From contig JAZDIP010000045.1 in the NCBI GenBank assembly GCA_043804925.1, positions 1-24,019 of the forward strand: 24,019 nt of DNA. The letters run 5' to 3'. The position numbers and the translations under genes were made by a program. Source of the DNA: ChocPot-Mid sp043804925. GTDB lineage: Bacteria > Bacteroidota > Ignavibacteria > Kapaibacteriales > UBA2268. Under the pieces are notes generated by a model. It was not told the DNA's origin, did no database searches, and saw nothing but the letters and a program-made list of their open reading frames with translations. Of the stretch, positions 8,664 through 15,894 are shown piece after piece (position 1 is the first letter of the stretch; each line of letters begins with the position of its first letter).

Positions 8664-11111
8664 ATGAAAATTTTAGCTGTAATCTTTATTGTTTTTATGA
8701 CTTTCTCGAGAGTATTGGGGTGTGAGTTAATGCTCAACTTCGATGAATTGTTTTCAAATATTTCTAATAATGAATCGCAACTAAATAGTTATAAAACCTT
8801 TTCACCAAATAAAATATTTATGGTAAAACTACTCACTTCAGATAAGATTTTCATAAATCAATTTCCTACTGATGACAAAAATTCTGTAAATTTAATTCTA
8901 AAAGAAACAGGAAACATTTTTGATGGAAACACAGAATTTTACTGCGGAAATCAAAAAATCAAATCACCAGGTATGAAAACCTTCGTTGGCTTTATTGAAG
9001 GAAATGAAAATTCACGTGTTTTACTAACACTTATCAATGAGCAATTATTTGGCATCATTGATGATTCAAAGGAAACTTTGTATTTATCCCCATCAAAATT
9101 TAATAAAGACGATTATGTGCTTTCCAACAGCAGCATTTTTGATTACCCAAAGTATTTTAATCAAAATGATATTCCTGATAATAATGATGCAATATCAATA
9201 CTTCATGGAAAATCAACCAAAAAAGAAAGTCTTCTTTCAAATGAATTATTGGAATTGGAATTAGCCATTGAAACCGATACGGAATTTTTCAAAGCCACAG
9301 GAAATGACTTTGATAAAGCACAGGCATATATTTTGACTTTGCTTACACAGGTTAGCATGCTTTACGAAGAAAACATTGACCTTAGAATTAAATTGACATG
9401 GGTAAAAGTGTGGACAGATAATCCTGCTGACCCTTATGATGCGAAAGGTGATTATGATGTTTTGAGGAGCAAAGCCATTAATTACTGGCTTGATAATTAT
9501 AAGCAGGTTCCGAGAGATGTTTACCATGTGTGTACTGCTATTAGCTATGGTGGAGGAGGTTTCGGGTATTTTAATGCTCTATGCGGCAATAAGAAAGAAG
9601 GTATGTCGGTTACTTCTCTGCAAGGATGGAATGGTCTGCCTTCATTCGATTTTTCCTATGATGTTTATATTATTGCTCACGAGCTTGGGCATAATTTCAA
9701 TGCCCGGCATACACATGATTGTTTTTGGAATAATGCTCCATTAGATACTTGTGTTGTTGATTATAATTGTTTGTCTCAAGACCAACAGCCACTGCCGAAT
9801 CCGGGTTCAATTATGAGTTATTGCGGTGGAATAAATAATCAGAATGGATTTGGCTACAGAGTTAAAATGTTTTTTAAGGACGAGAATAAAAATCTGATGC
9901 GTACAACTGCTGAACAAGCAGAGTGTATTAGCAATGTATCTCAGCCGCATTTACAGTTATTATCACCTCAAGGAACTGAAAAATTTACTGATGGAGATAC
10001 AATTAATATTAGATGGAAGGCATATAATACAGAGGCTGTTGACCTTTACTATTCAGAAGATGCAGGTTTAACATGGGAAATAATTGAATACAATGTTGAC
10101 CCAACGATTACATCATATATTTGGAAAATACCTGTGATTTGCTCAAACAAAATGCTGCTCAAAATTAATTCCTCAAATGATAAGACAATAGCCGATACAA
10201 GCTTGGCAACATTTTCGGTAATTTCTGAAGACCCGGAAAAATTGGTGGCATATTATCCTTTTGACAACAATACAAATGATGAACAATTTTGTCATCTATA
10301 TAATGCCGAAAATATTAATAGTGTTTTATTCACAGATGATAGATTTGCCATACAAAACTCGGCAGTTTCATTCAACGGTTCGAATTACCTGAAAGCAAAT
10401 TCATTTAATGCTTCATTTGATGAATTAACATTAACATATTGGTTCAGTGTCGACAATACTAATGGCAATCAATTCATGGTTGGTACAAACTGGAGCGAAG
10501 GATGGGTATTCTCAACATATTTTTGGGGACAGTTAGGATTATCCCTTTATGTTGAAGGCAAAGGAGTACCTGACCAGGTCTGGGGTGGTGGTGTTCAACC
10601 CAATAAATGGTATTTTGCTGCGTTCACATTTGACGGGCTGTCTGCAAGAATTTATGTTGACGGTGTGCTAAAAGGAGAAACAATCTGGGAAGTGCCTGCA
10701 AAATTAAATTCATTTGCAAATACTCCATTGTACTTCGGTGCAAGAAACAATGTCGAATTTTTTACAGGGAAATTAGATGATGTGAGAATTTACAATAAAG
10801 CATTATCGTCGGAAGAAATCTTACAATTAATGAATACAAATGACATTGAATCTTCTTTTGGCAGAGAATTGAAAATTTATCCGAATCCAGTAAATGATAA
10901 AATTATTATAACTACCAATGAAACTTTGAACAATTGCGAAATATCATTATTGAATATTTTAGGAGAAACCGTTACAGTTTATACTTGCGAAGAATTAAAT
11001 CAGAAAAATCCATTTATTATCAATACTGAAAATTTTACGAGTGGTTTATATTTTCTCAAGATGCAAAACGGCAACAAAATATTGACTGAAAAAATAATAA
11101 TTTACCGGTAG
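8664..11111 (+). CDS. T9SS-secreted reprolysin-like zinc metalloprotease
   Basis: 815 residues. A signal peptide covers about 1-19. The N-terminal 190 residues resemble a propeptide. The metzincin domain (about 195-420) has the zinc motif HELGHNFNARH beginning at His339, with Glu340 as the general base, and a Met-turn MSYC downstream. The usual glycine of HExxHxxGxxH is Asn here. Residues about 428-520 look like a Kre9/KNH-type Ig domain (INIRWKAYNTEAVDLYYSED). A LamG/concanavalin-like domain follows (about 527-725, starting LVAYYPF and ending DDVRIYNKAL). A T9SS type A domain starts at YPNPV near 737 and ends in IIIYR. It is likely a secreted protease released by T9SS. Its 3' end converges on folP with only 24 nt between. 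Confidence 0.9.
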   Translation: MKILAVIFIVFMTFSRVLGCELMLNFDELFSNISNNESQLNSYKTFSPNKIFMVKLLTSDKIFINQFPTDDKNSVNLILKETGNIFDGNTEFYCGNQKIKSPGMKTFVGFIEGNENSRVLLTLINEQLFGIIDDSKETLYLSPSKFNKDDYVLSNSSIFDYPKYFNQNDIPDNNDAISILHGKSTKKESLLSNELLELELAIETDTEFFKATGNDFDKAQAYILTLLTQVSMLYEENIDLRIKLTWVKVWTDNPADPYDAKGDYDVLRSKAINYWLDNYKQVPRDVYHVCTAISYGGGGFGYFNALCGNKKEGMSVTSLQGWNGLPSFDFSYDVYIIAHELGHNFNARHTHDCFWNNAPLDTCVVDYNCLSQDQQPLPNPGSIMSYCGGINNQNGFGYRVKMFFKDENKNLMRTTAEQAECISNVSQPHLQLLSPQGTEKFTDGDTINIRWKAYNTEAVDLYYSEDAGLTWEIIEYNVDPTITSYIWKIPVICSNKMLLKINSSNDKTIADTSLATFSVISEDPEKLVAYYPFDNNTNDEQFCHLYNAENINSVLFTDDRFAIQNSAVSFNGSNYLKANSFNASFDELTLTYWFSVDNTNGNQFMVGTNWSEGWVFSTYFWGQLGLSLYVEGKGVPDQVWGGGVQPNKWYFAAFTFDGLSARIYVDGVLKGETIWEVPAKLNSFANTPLYFGARNNVEFFTGKLDDVRIYNKALSSEEILQLMNTNDIESSFGRELKIYPNPVNDKIIITTNETLNNCEISLLNILGETVTVYTCEELNQKNPFIINTENFTSGLYFLKMQNGNKILTEKIIIYR

Positions 11112-11137
11112 GAAAAATATATTGAATATAGTTTTTC
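11112..11137 (+). terminator. AT-rich hairpin between convergent genes, weak terminator candidate
   Basis: GAAAAA (11112-11117) pairs with TTTTTC (11132-11137), with four more pairs (11118-11121 with 11127-11130) above a single bulged G. The two genes meet here. The hairpin has little GC and no separate T-tract, so the call is tentative. Confidence 0.35.
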
Positions 11138-11939
11138 AAATATTGAGTGCCGAATATATTTTCCTTAATATACTTATCATCTCAACATTGTGTACCCTGA
11201 TAATATCAATATTTTGTTGAAGGAGCAAAGCGTGAATTATTATTGTAGGTAAATCCCTTTCAGCTGGATTTGGTATATCCAGCATTTTTCCAATGAATGC
11301 TTTACGAGATAAACCGACCATTATCGGAACTCCCAGTTCATTGAACTTTTCGTAGTTTCGGAGAAGTGTAATATTTTGCTCGTAAGTTTTACCAAAACCA
11401 ATACCGGCATCTGCAATAATTGACTTAACACCATTTGCCTTTGCTTTTTCGATTTTAGTTTTCAGTATATTGAAAATATCCCGAAAAACATCATCATATA
11501 CCGGATTTTCCTGCATGGTACGGGGAGTTCCCTGCATGTGCATTAAAATCAAAGTGAGATTTTTATCAGCGGCTAATTCGGCAAGTCGTTCATCTGTGCC
11601 CAAACCACTGATGTCGTTAATAATACTTGCTCCTGCATCTACTGAAGCTTTAGCTACATTATACTTTGTTGTATCAATCGAAATAACTGCTTCAGATTTT
11701 TGCTTTTTTATTTGCTCGATGACAGGTAGAACCCGATTTAATTCATCTTCTTCGGACACTGCTTCGGCACCCGGTCTTGTGCTTTCACCACCGATATCGA
11801 GTATATCAGCTCCATCGTCCAATAGTTTCAGTCCTTGACTAACAGCTTCTTCTTTTGAGAAATATTGTCCGCCATCGGAAAAGGAATCCGGTGTAACGTT
11901 GAGTATCCCCATTATTTTTGGAAAATTGTGTTTGAACAT
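11136..11939 (-). CDS. folP: Dihydropteroate synthase
   Basis: 267 residues from the chosen ATG. The enzyme joins p-aminobenzoate to hydroxymethyl-dihydropterin diphosphate in folate synthesis, in the cytoplasm. All family blocks are present in order: NVTPDSFSDGG, DIGGESTRPGA, the SIDTTK segment, HMQGTPRTMQ, the D-x-GIGFGKT segment, GLSRKAF and the terminal RVHNV. A longer frame starts at a GTG at 11966, but that codon lies inside a palindromic repeat. The ATG at 11939 (MFKHNFPKIMG) gives the normal family N-terminus, so I prefer it. The gene is on the same strand as the upstream SOD gene, separated by 113 nt holding repeat elements, so shared transcription is uncertain. Confidence 0.95.
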   Translation of the reverse strand: MFKHNFPKIMGILNVTPDSFSDGGQYFSKEEAVSQGLKLLDDGADILDIGGESTRPGAEAVSEEDELNRVLPVIEQIKKQKSEAVISIDTTKYNVAKASVDAGASIINDISGLGTDERLAELAADKNLTLILMHMQGTPRTMQENPVYDDVFRDIFNILKTKIEKAKANGVKSIIADAGIGFGKTYEQNITLLRNYEKFNELGVPIMVGLSRKAFIGKMLDIPNPAERDLPTIIIHALLLQQNIDIIRVHNVEMISILRKIYSALNI

Positions 11940-11960
11940 AAATATCTTTGTTAGTAGTAA

Positions 11961-12025
11961 GGGCACATCGCAATGTGCCCCTACAATTCATATTTTCTTT
12001 TCATCCTTCGACAAGATCAGGATAA
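11961..12025 (-). repeat. Composite palindromic element, copy 1
   Basis: Two palindromes lie 16 nt apart. The first (11961-11984) has an 8-bp stem (11961-11968 with 11973-11980) and reads GTAGGGGCACATTGC on the minus strand. The second (12001-12025) is CATCCTTCGACAAG-type, with arms TCATCC and GGAT. The same two palindromes, in the same order relative to each other, occur on the other strand at 18568-18636. Confidence 0.8.
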
Positions 12026-12052
12026 CCATTTTGTCTTTTCACGTTTTCGCGA

Positions 12053-12628
12053 TTAAAGATTCTTATTCGCAAAATCCCAGTTAACAATTTCCCAGAATTT
12101 CTCGATAAAGGTTGGACGTGCATTCCTGTAATCAATATAGTAAGCATGCTCCCAGACATCCAATGTCAAAATTGGCTTTTTGTCCAAAGTCATTGGTGTT
12201 CCGGCATTGCTCAACTGCAAAATTTCAAGTTTGTTATCTGCATTTTTTGCTAACCAAGCCCAACCCGAACCGAACAATGTTGTTGCTGCTTTTGAAAACT
12301 GCTCTTTGAATGAATCGAATGAGCCAAAACTTGTATTGATATCTTCAGCCATTTTTCCTGTTGGAGCACCGCCGCCGTTTGGTGACAAGCACTTCCAGAA
12401 GAAATCATGATTAAAATGCTGGGCAGAATTGTTGAATAATCCGCCATCAGCTTTTTTGATTATTTCTTCGAGTTTCATTTCCTCAAATGCTGTACCTTTT
12501 ATTAAATTATTCAGATTATTAACATAAGCAGCATGATGTTTGCCATGATGATAATCGAATGCTTCTTCCGATATAATTGACTTCATTGCATCTTTTGCAA
12601 ATGGAAGTTCAGGTAATGTAAAAGCCAT
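12053..12628 (-). CDS. sodB: Superoxide dismutase, iron type
   Basis: 191 residues, the usual length. It converts superoxide to oxygen and hydrogen peroxide. Metal ligands are in place: His27 (YHHGKHH), His74 (QHFNHDFFW), Asp157 and His161 (DVWEHAYYIDY). Gln70 in the NNSAQHFNH segment is the iron-type feature; manganese enzymes usually have GGH here and place the outer-sphere Gln near 145. GSGWAWL and NAGTPMT also fit the iron or cambialistic branch. There is no signal peptide, so it is cytoplasmic, and it marks an organism that meets oxygen. The start is supported by GGAGG on the minus strand (complement of 12634-12638), 5 nt before the ATG. Confidence 0.93.
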   Translation of the reverse strand: MAFTLPELPFAKDAMKSIISEEAFDYHHGKHHAAYVNNLNNLIKGTAFEEMKLEEIIKKADGGLFNNSAQHFNHDFFWKCLSPNGGGAPTGKMAEDINTSFGSFDSFKEQFSKAATTLFGSGWAWLAKNADNKLEILQLSNAGTPMTLDKKPILTLDVWEHAYYIDYRNARPTFIEKFWEIVNWDFANKNL

Positions 12629-12799
12629 ATAATCCTCCGTATGTTTTGTTAAAAATTGTCATAGTTAATAATATAAAGATGTATAAATAATGATATTATT
12701 TTGTTTTTCTTTAAATTCGATTTGTTTTAAAGCTCAAAACTGATTGAATTATAAAAATATCGCAATTCATTCAATATATTCCTCTATCCAAGAATAATA

Positions 12800-12946
12800 A
12801 GCTAATAAGGTTTGTGTTTTAGGAATTACCATTGTTACTAAGGTCTGAAGGAAATGATTAAAGTTTTATAATTATTAAATGACTAATAATATATGGTTTT
12901 AACCTTAGTAACCAAATCATCTGACCATCTTATCAACCTTATTAAC
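12800..12946. repeat. Imperfect long inverted repeat upstream of the toxin-antitoxin genes
   Basis: TAATAAGGTT at 12803-12812 is the exact complement of 12935-12944, and GTTACTAAGGT at 12834-12844 of 12902-12912. Between these pairs the arms are 21 and 22 nt and do not match well. The apical region is 57 nt. It could be a decayed MITE or a structured leader. The rest of the 418-nt gap 12629-13046 holds the promoter described next and otherwise only AT-rich sequence. Confidence 0.6.
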
Positions 12947-12976
12947 TTATTTTAAATTATCTGTAAATATTATTTC

Positions 12977-13007
12977 TTGCTTATAAAATAAAAATATTAT
13001 AATTTTG
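12977..13007 (+). promoter_or_regulatory. Bacteroidota-type promoter for the toxin-antitoxin operon
   Basis: TTG at 12977-12979 and TAATTTTG at 13000-13007 are 20 nt apart, matching the TTG/TAnnTTTG pattern of the primary Bacteroidota sigma factor. The predicted start of transcription is about 13013, 34 nt before the antitoxin ATG. The AT-rich stretch 13010-13038, with repeated ATATAT, is where an autoregulatory antitoxin could bind. Confidence 0.45.
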
Positions 13008-13046
13008 TCATATATATAAAGTATATCTAATATATATTGGTGAAAT

Positions 13047-13289
13047 ATGACAACACAGATGTTAATTAAACTGGAGTACTCGACAAAGGAGAAACTGAAT
13101 CTTCTGGCAAGAAGAGAAGGTGAGAGTGTAAACTCCGTTGTCAGACAACTTATTGATGAATATATCAAACGTAGGGATATTTCTGTTTACATTGATGAGT
13201 TATGGGATAAAATCAGCAAAACCCTGAAAACCAAAGGTGTAAAATCTACGGATATTAATAAAGCAATTAAATCAGTTAGGGATAAATGA
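13047..13289 (+). CDS. Ribbon-helix-helix antitoxin
   Basis: 80 residues. The N-terminal 45 residues have the CopG/RHH pattern: a short strand (MLIKLEYS), helix one (TKEKLNLLARREG) and helix two (SVNSVVRQLIDEYIKRR). Such proteins dimerise on operator DNA, while the C-terminal part (about 46-80, basic and helical) would wrap and inhibit the toxin. The stop codon overlaps the toxin start as ATGA (13286-13289), which couples translation and is typical of antitoxin-first TA pairs. Autoregulation is likely but is inferred from the family. Confidence 0.82.
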   Translation: MTTQMLIKLEYSTKEKLNLLARREGESVNSVVRQLIDEYIKRRDISVYIDELWDKISKTLKTKGVKSTDINKAIKSVRDK

Positions 13290-13681
13290 AAGTCGTCATT
13301 GATACTAACATTTTTGTTTCTTCATTTTTTGGTGGAAATCCGAGAAAAGTAATTGACCTTTGGAAAAACGGGAAAATTACACTGTGTTTGTCAAAGGATA
13401 TTCTTAATGAATATGTTGAAGTTTTAGAGCGGTTGGGAATTTCACATGATGAAATAATGCAATTAACAAAATTATTCAATGAAGCACCTAATGTTATCTA
13501 TACTTCAATTACTCCAAAGATTAGTATTGTAAAGAAAGACCCCGACGATGATAAATTCATAGAATGTGCCGTAGAATTAGGTGCAAAATATATTATCACA
13601 GGTGATAAGGGATTACTTGAAATTGGCAAATATTCAAATATCCAGATTTTGAATCCAAAGGGTTTTCTTGAATTATTATAA
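13286..13681 (+). CDS. PIN-domain toxin, putative ribonuclease
   Basis: 131 residues, typical of COG1569-type PIN toxins. The acidic metal-binding residues are visible: Asp6 in VIDTNIFVS, a central glutamate in the ILNEYVEVL helix, the DPDDDKFIECA segment, and Asp in ITGDKGLL. These proteins cleave RNA, often tRNA or mRNA, when free of antitoxin. The pair with the ribbon-helix-helix protein upstream supports the call. The target RNA cannot be read from the sequence. An ACTTT-CTG-AAAGT palindrome follows the stop (13683-13695) and resembles the longer palindromes inside the WD40 gene near 19896. Confidence 0.87.
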   Translation: MKVVIDTNIFVSSFFGGNPRKVIDLWKNGKITLCLSKDILNEYVEVLERLGISHDEIMQLTKLFNEAPNVIYTSITPKISIVKKDPDDDKFIECAVELGAKYIITGDKGLLEIGKYSNIQILNPKGFLELL

Positions 13682-13707
13682 AACTTTCTGAAAGTAAATT
13701 TGTATTT

Positions 13708-14451
13708 CTACATCTTCAACTTCTTAAAAATAAATTCAGGTATATGAATAACTACCCACATTATTAATCGCCAGTAGGAAGGTGCATAAACAACATCTTT
13801 TCTTGAGAGCATTGCTTTGTAAATTATTTTTCCAATATCTTTTGGCTTTGCAAATAATGGACTTTTCGGTAAATGAGCGGTCATTGGAGTGTCAACCATT
13901 CCAGGTTTAATTGTTAAAACCGAAACTCCAGAATGAGCTAATCTGTTTCGTAATCCCTGTAGAAATGTCGTTACTCCACCTTTCGCAGAGCCGTAAATAT
14001 AATTGCTCATTCTGCCCCTGTCACCTGCTACAGATGATATAACTGCAATCATACCTGCTTTCTTTTCTTCAAAATAGTTTGCGGCTATGGAAGCAAGAGA
14101 AACTACACTGATACAATTTATGTTAAATTCCTTAACAATATTTTCTACGCATTTTTGTGTTTCCTCATGATTTGCCAAAGTGCCATGTGCGATTAATACG
14201 GCATCCAAGCCATTCATGGCTTCAATAGCTCTTTTAAAAACAGGTTCGTGCCTATCAAAATCAATTACATTTAAAACATCTAATTTTATCTTTGTTTGGT
14301 ATCTTGCCAATATATCTTTCTCTGTGGCTTCGAGCCGTCCTTGATTAATATCCACGAGATATAGTTCGGCACCATCTCTTGCAAAAAGCATTGCTGTTTC
14401 TTTAGCTATTGCAGATGCCGCTCCGATTATCATTATCTTTTTCATTTTCAT
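13708..14451 (-). CDS. dprE2: DprE2-like short-chain reductase
   Basis: 247 residues, SDR family. A nucleotide-binding GAASAIA loop (10-16) follows the first strand, with VDI at 33-35 at the end of the second. The catalytic set is Ser139 or Ser140, Tyr153 and Lys157 (YGSAK). The C-terminus (YAPSYWRLIMWVVIHIPEFIFKKLK) matches the membrane-associating tail of decaprenylphosphoryl-2-keto-ribose reductases. In mycobacteria DprE2 reduces the 2-keto intermediate made by DprE1, giving polyprenyl-phosphoryl arabinose. It lies 61 nt downstream of the DprE1-like gene on the same strand. A generic SDR would be possible in isolation; the neighbours make the DprE2 role likely. Confidence 0.8.
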   Translation of the reverse strand: MKMKKIMIIGAASAIAKETAMLFARDGAELYLVDINQGRLEATEKDILARYQTKIKLDVLNVIDFDRHEPVFKRAIEAMNGLDAVLIAHGTLANHEETQKCVENIVKEFNINCISVVSLASIAANYFEEKKAGMIAVISSVAGDRGRMSNYIYGSAKGGVTTFLQGLRNRLAHSGVSVLTIKPGMVDTPMTAHLPKSPLFAKPKDIGKIIYKAMLSRKDVVYAPSYWRLIMWVVIHIPEFIFKKLKM

Positions 14452-14512
14452 TCTATATATTTGTTATTGATATTTCTTTCTACTACTTTTAAAATTTTAA
14501 ACTTTTAAACTT

Positions 14513-15844
14513 TCATCTCTTTGTTACCCTTCGCCAAAAGCTTGAGGAGAACTTTGGGTCAATGTACCTGCTGAATTCAATCCATTGAGGATAAAAATTC
14601 TGAAAATCTTCTGACGACATCCGGGAATCTTTTGCAGGATAAATCACACCTCCTGCATCCCTTACCAACACATCTAATTCATTTAATTTATCTAATGTTT
14701 TTTGTCCGTTGTATCTGAAATCAACTGCCATAGTAATTCCGGGGCGTGGAAATGAAAGCATCCCCGGTGATTTGACATACCCAAAAGTTTTAAGAACCGT
14801 CAGAAAAGATGACATACCTGAGTCAGATACTTTTTTCAAAATCTGTTTAATTGTTTCTTTGCCTCTTTCGAAAGGAACAACAAATTGATATTGAATGAAA
14901 CCATTTTTTCCATAAGCTTTGTTCCAACCTAAAACAGCATCCAATGGATAAAAGAACGGGTCATAATGAACGATATTCTTATCAATTTTATTCATCTGCT
15001 TATTGTAGAAAAGCATATTGAAAACGTTAACTGTACAACTATTGATAAATGGTGCCTCAATAGGCAAGGGCAACTGTTTCGGTTTTGGCAGGTCAGGAAG
15101 TTTGTACTCTTTCGGGTCTGCATGAATACCACGATTATAAATACCTCGTCCTAATTTCGAACCGGTAGCAGTTGTATCCACCCAAGACACAGTATAATCA
15201 AAATTCCTTTCTGAATCATCATTTATTTCAAAAAATTCTTCAAGAGAATCGAATTTAATCGCTTCCATTGCGAAGAATGAACTTGGACATGGCTGTAACT
15301 TAAATTCCACCCATGTTATTAATCCCGTTAGTCCTAAGCCACCAATTGTTGCATTAAACAGTTCGCTGTTTTCATCCTTTGTACAAATTAGTCTTTCACC
15401 CGTTGAACGCACAATCTCAAATTTTATAACATGACAACCAAATGTTCCACTCTTGTGATGATTTTTTCCATGAACATCATTTGCTAATGCTCCACCTACC
15501 GATATATGTTTTGTACCCGGAGTTGAGGCAAGAAACCATCCCTGCGGTACCGTAAAATCCAATATTTCAGCTAATGTCACCCCTGATTCGCAGCGGATAA
15601 TTCCGGTTTTTGCATCCCATGAAATCAATCGTGATAATGCTTTAGTGTCCAATAAAATTCCGCCATCATTTTGGCAACTGTCACCGTAACTTTTACCATA
15701 AGCATAAGCTAAAACAGGTTTGTTGAATTTTTTAAAATCTGGTAATTCGTGTTTCCAAAAAATATTAACAACTTCTTGTGGTGGTAGTTTTGGATAACGC
15801 CCCCACGATTCATAATTCTTAAAATTTAAATTTTTATCTTCCAA
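14513..15844 (-). CDS. dprE1: DprE1-like polyprenylphosphoryl-ribose 2'-oxidase
   Basis: 443 residues, close to mycobacterial DprE1. The FAD-binding PCMH domain fills about 45-205, with YGKSYGDS, GGILLDT and GGALANDVHGKNHHKSG, the last nearly matching the DprE1 flavin motif. The C-terminal domain carries AKDSR with Lys405, at the place of the catalytic lysine (Lys418) in M. tuberculosis DprE1, and ends with YPQWIEF...IDP. The enzyme oxidises C2' of polyprenyl-phosphoryl ribose, the first half of epimerisation to arabinose. A sugar 1,4-lactone oxidase is the other possibility but fits the HGKNHH and AKDSR motifs less well. It is the middle gene of the cluster, 45 nt after the HAD-UbiA gene. 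Confidence 0.85.
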   Translation of the reverse strand: MEDKNLNFKNYESWGRYPKLPPQEVVNIFWKHELPDFKKFNKPVLAYAYGKSYGDSCQNDGGILLDTKALSRLISWDAKTGIIRCESGVTLAEILDFTVPQGWFLASTPGTKHISVGGALANDVHGKNHHKSGTFGCHVIKFEIVRSTGERLICTKDENSELFNATIGGLGLTGLITWVEFKLQPCPSSFFAMEAIKFDSLEEFFEINDDSERNFDYTVSWVDTTATGSKLGRGIYNRGIHADPKEYKLPDLPKPKQLPLPIEAPFINSCTVNVFNMLFYNKQMNKIDKNIVHYDPFFYPLDAVLGWNKAYGKNGFIQYQFVVPFERGKETIKQILKKVSDSGMSSFLTVLKTFGYVKSPGMLSFPRPGITMAVDFRYNGQKTLDKLNELDVLVRDAGGVIYPAKDSRMSSEDFQNFYPQWIEFSRYIDPKFSSSFWRRVTKR

Positions 15845-15873
15845 TTCCTAAATCCTCATTTCTAATAACTAAA

Positions 15874-15894
15874 CCCTATACCCTATACCCTATA
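15874..15894. repeat. Heptamer array CCCTATA, 3 exact units
   Basis: Three exact CCCTATA units (15874, 15881, 15888). The last contains the TAG stop of the HAD-UbiA gene (complement of 15890-15892). On the coding strand the unit reads TATAGGG, so each unit supplies a TAG. Looser 7-nt steps continue back to about 15848. Confidence 0.75.

Noticed and set aside
11470..11838. A 122-residue plus-strand gene
   Set aside because: It is antisense to folP, whose conserved blocks account for the sequence.
11940..11966. GTG start extending folP by nine codons
   Set aside because: The GTG is inside a palindromic repeat and the ATG at 11939 gives the normal family N-terminus.
14485..14512. Another tandem array after the DprE1-like gene
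   Set aside because: The TTTTAAA steps here are 8 nt, not 7, and the stretch is so AT-rich that chance is a fair explanation.
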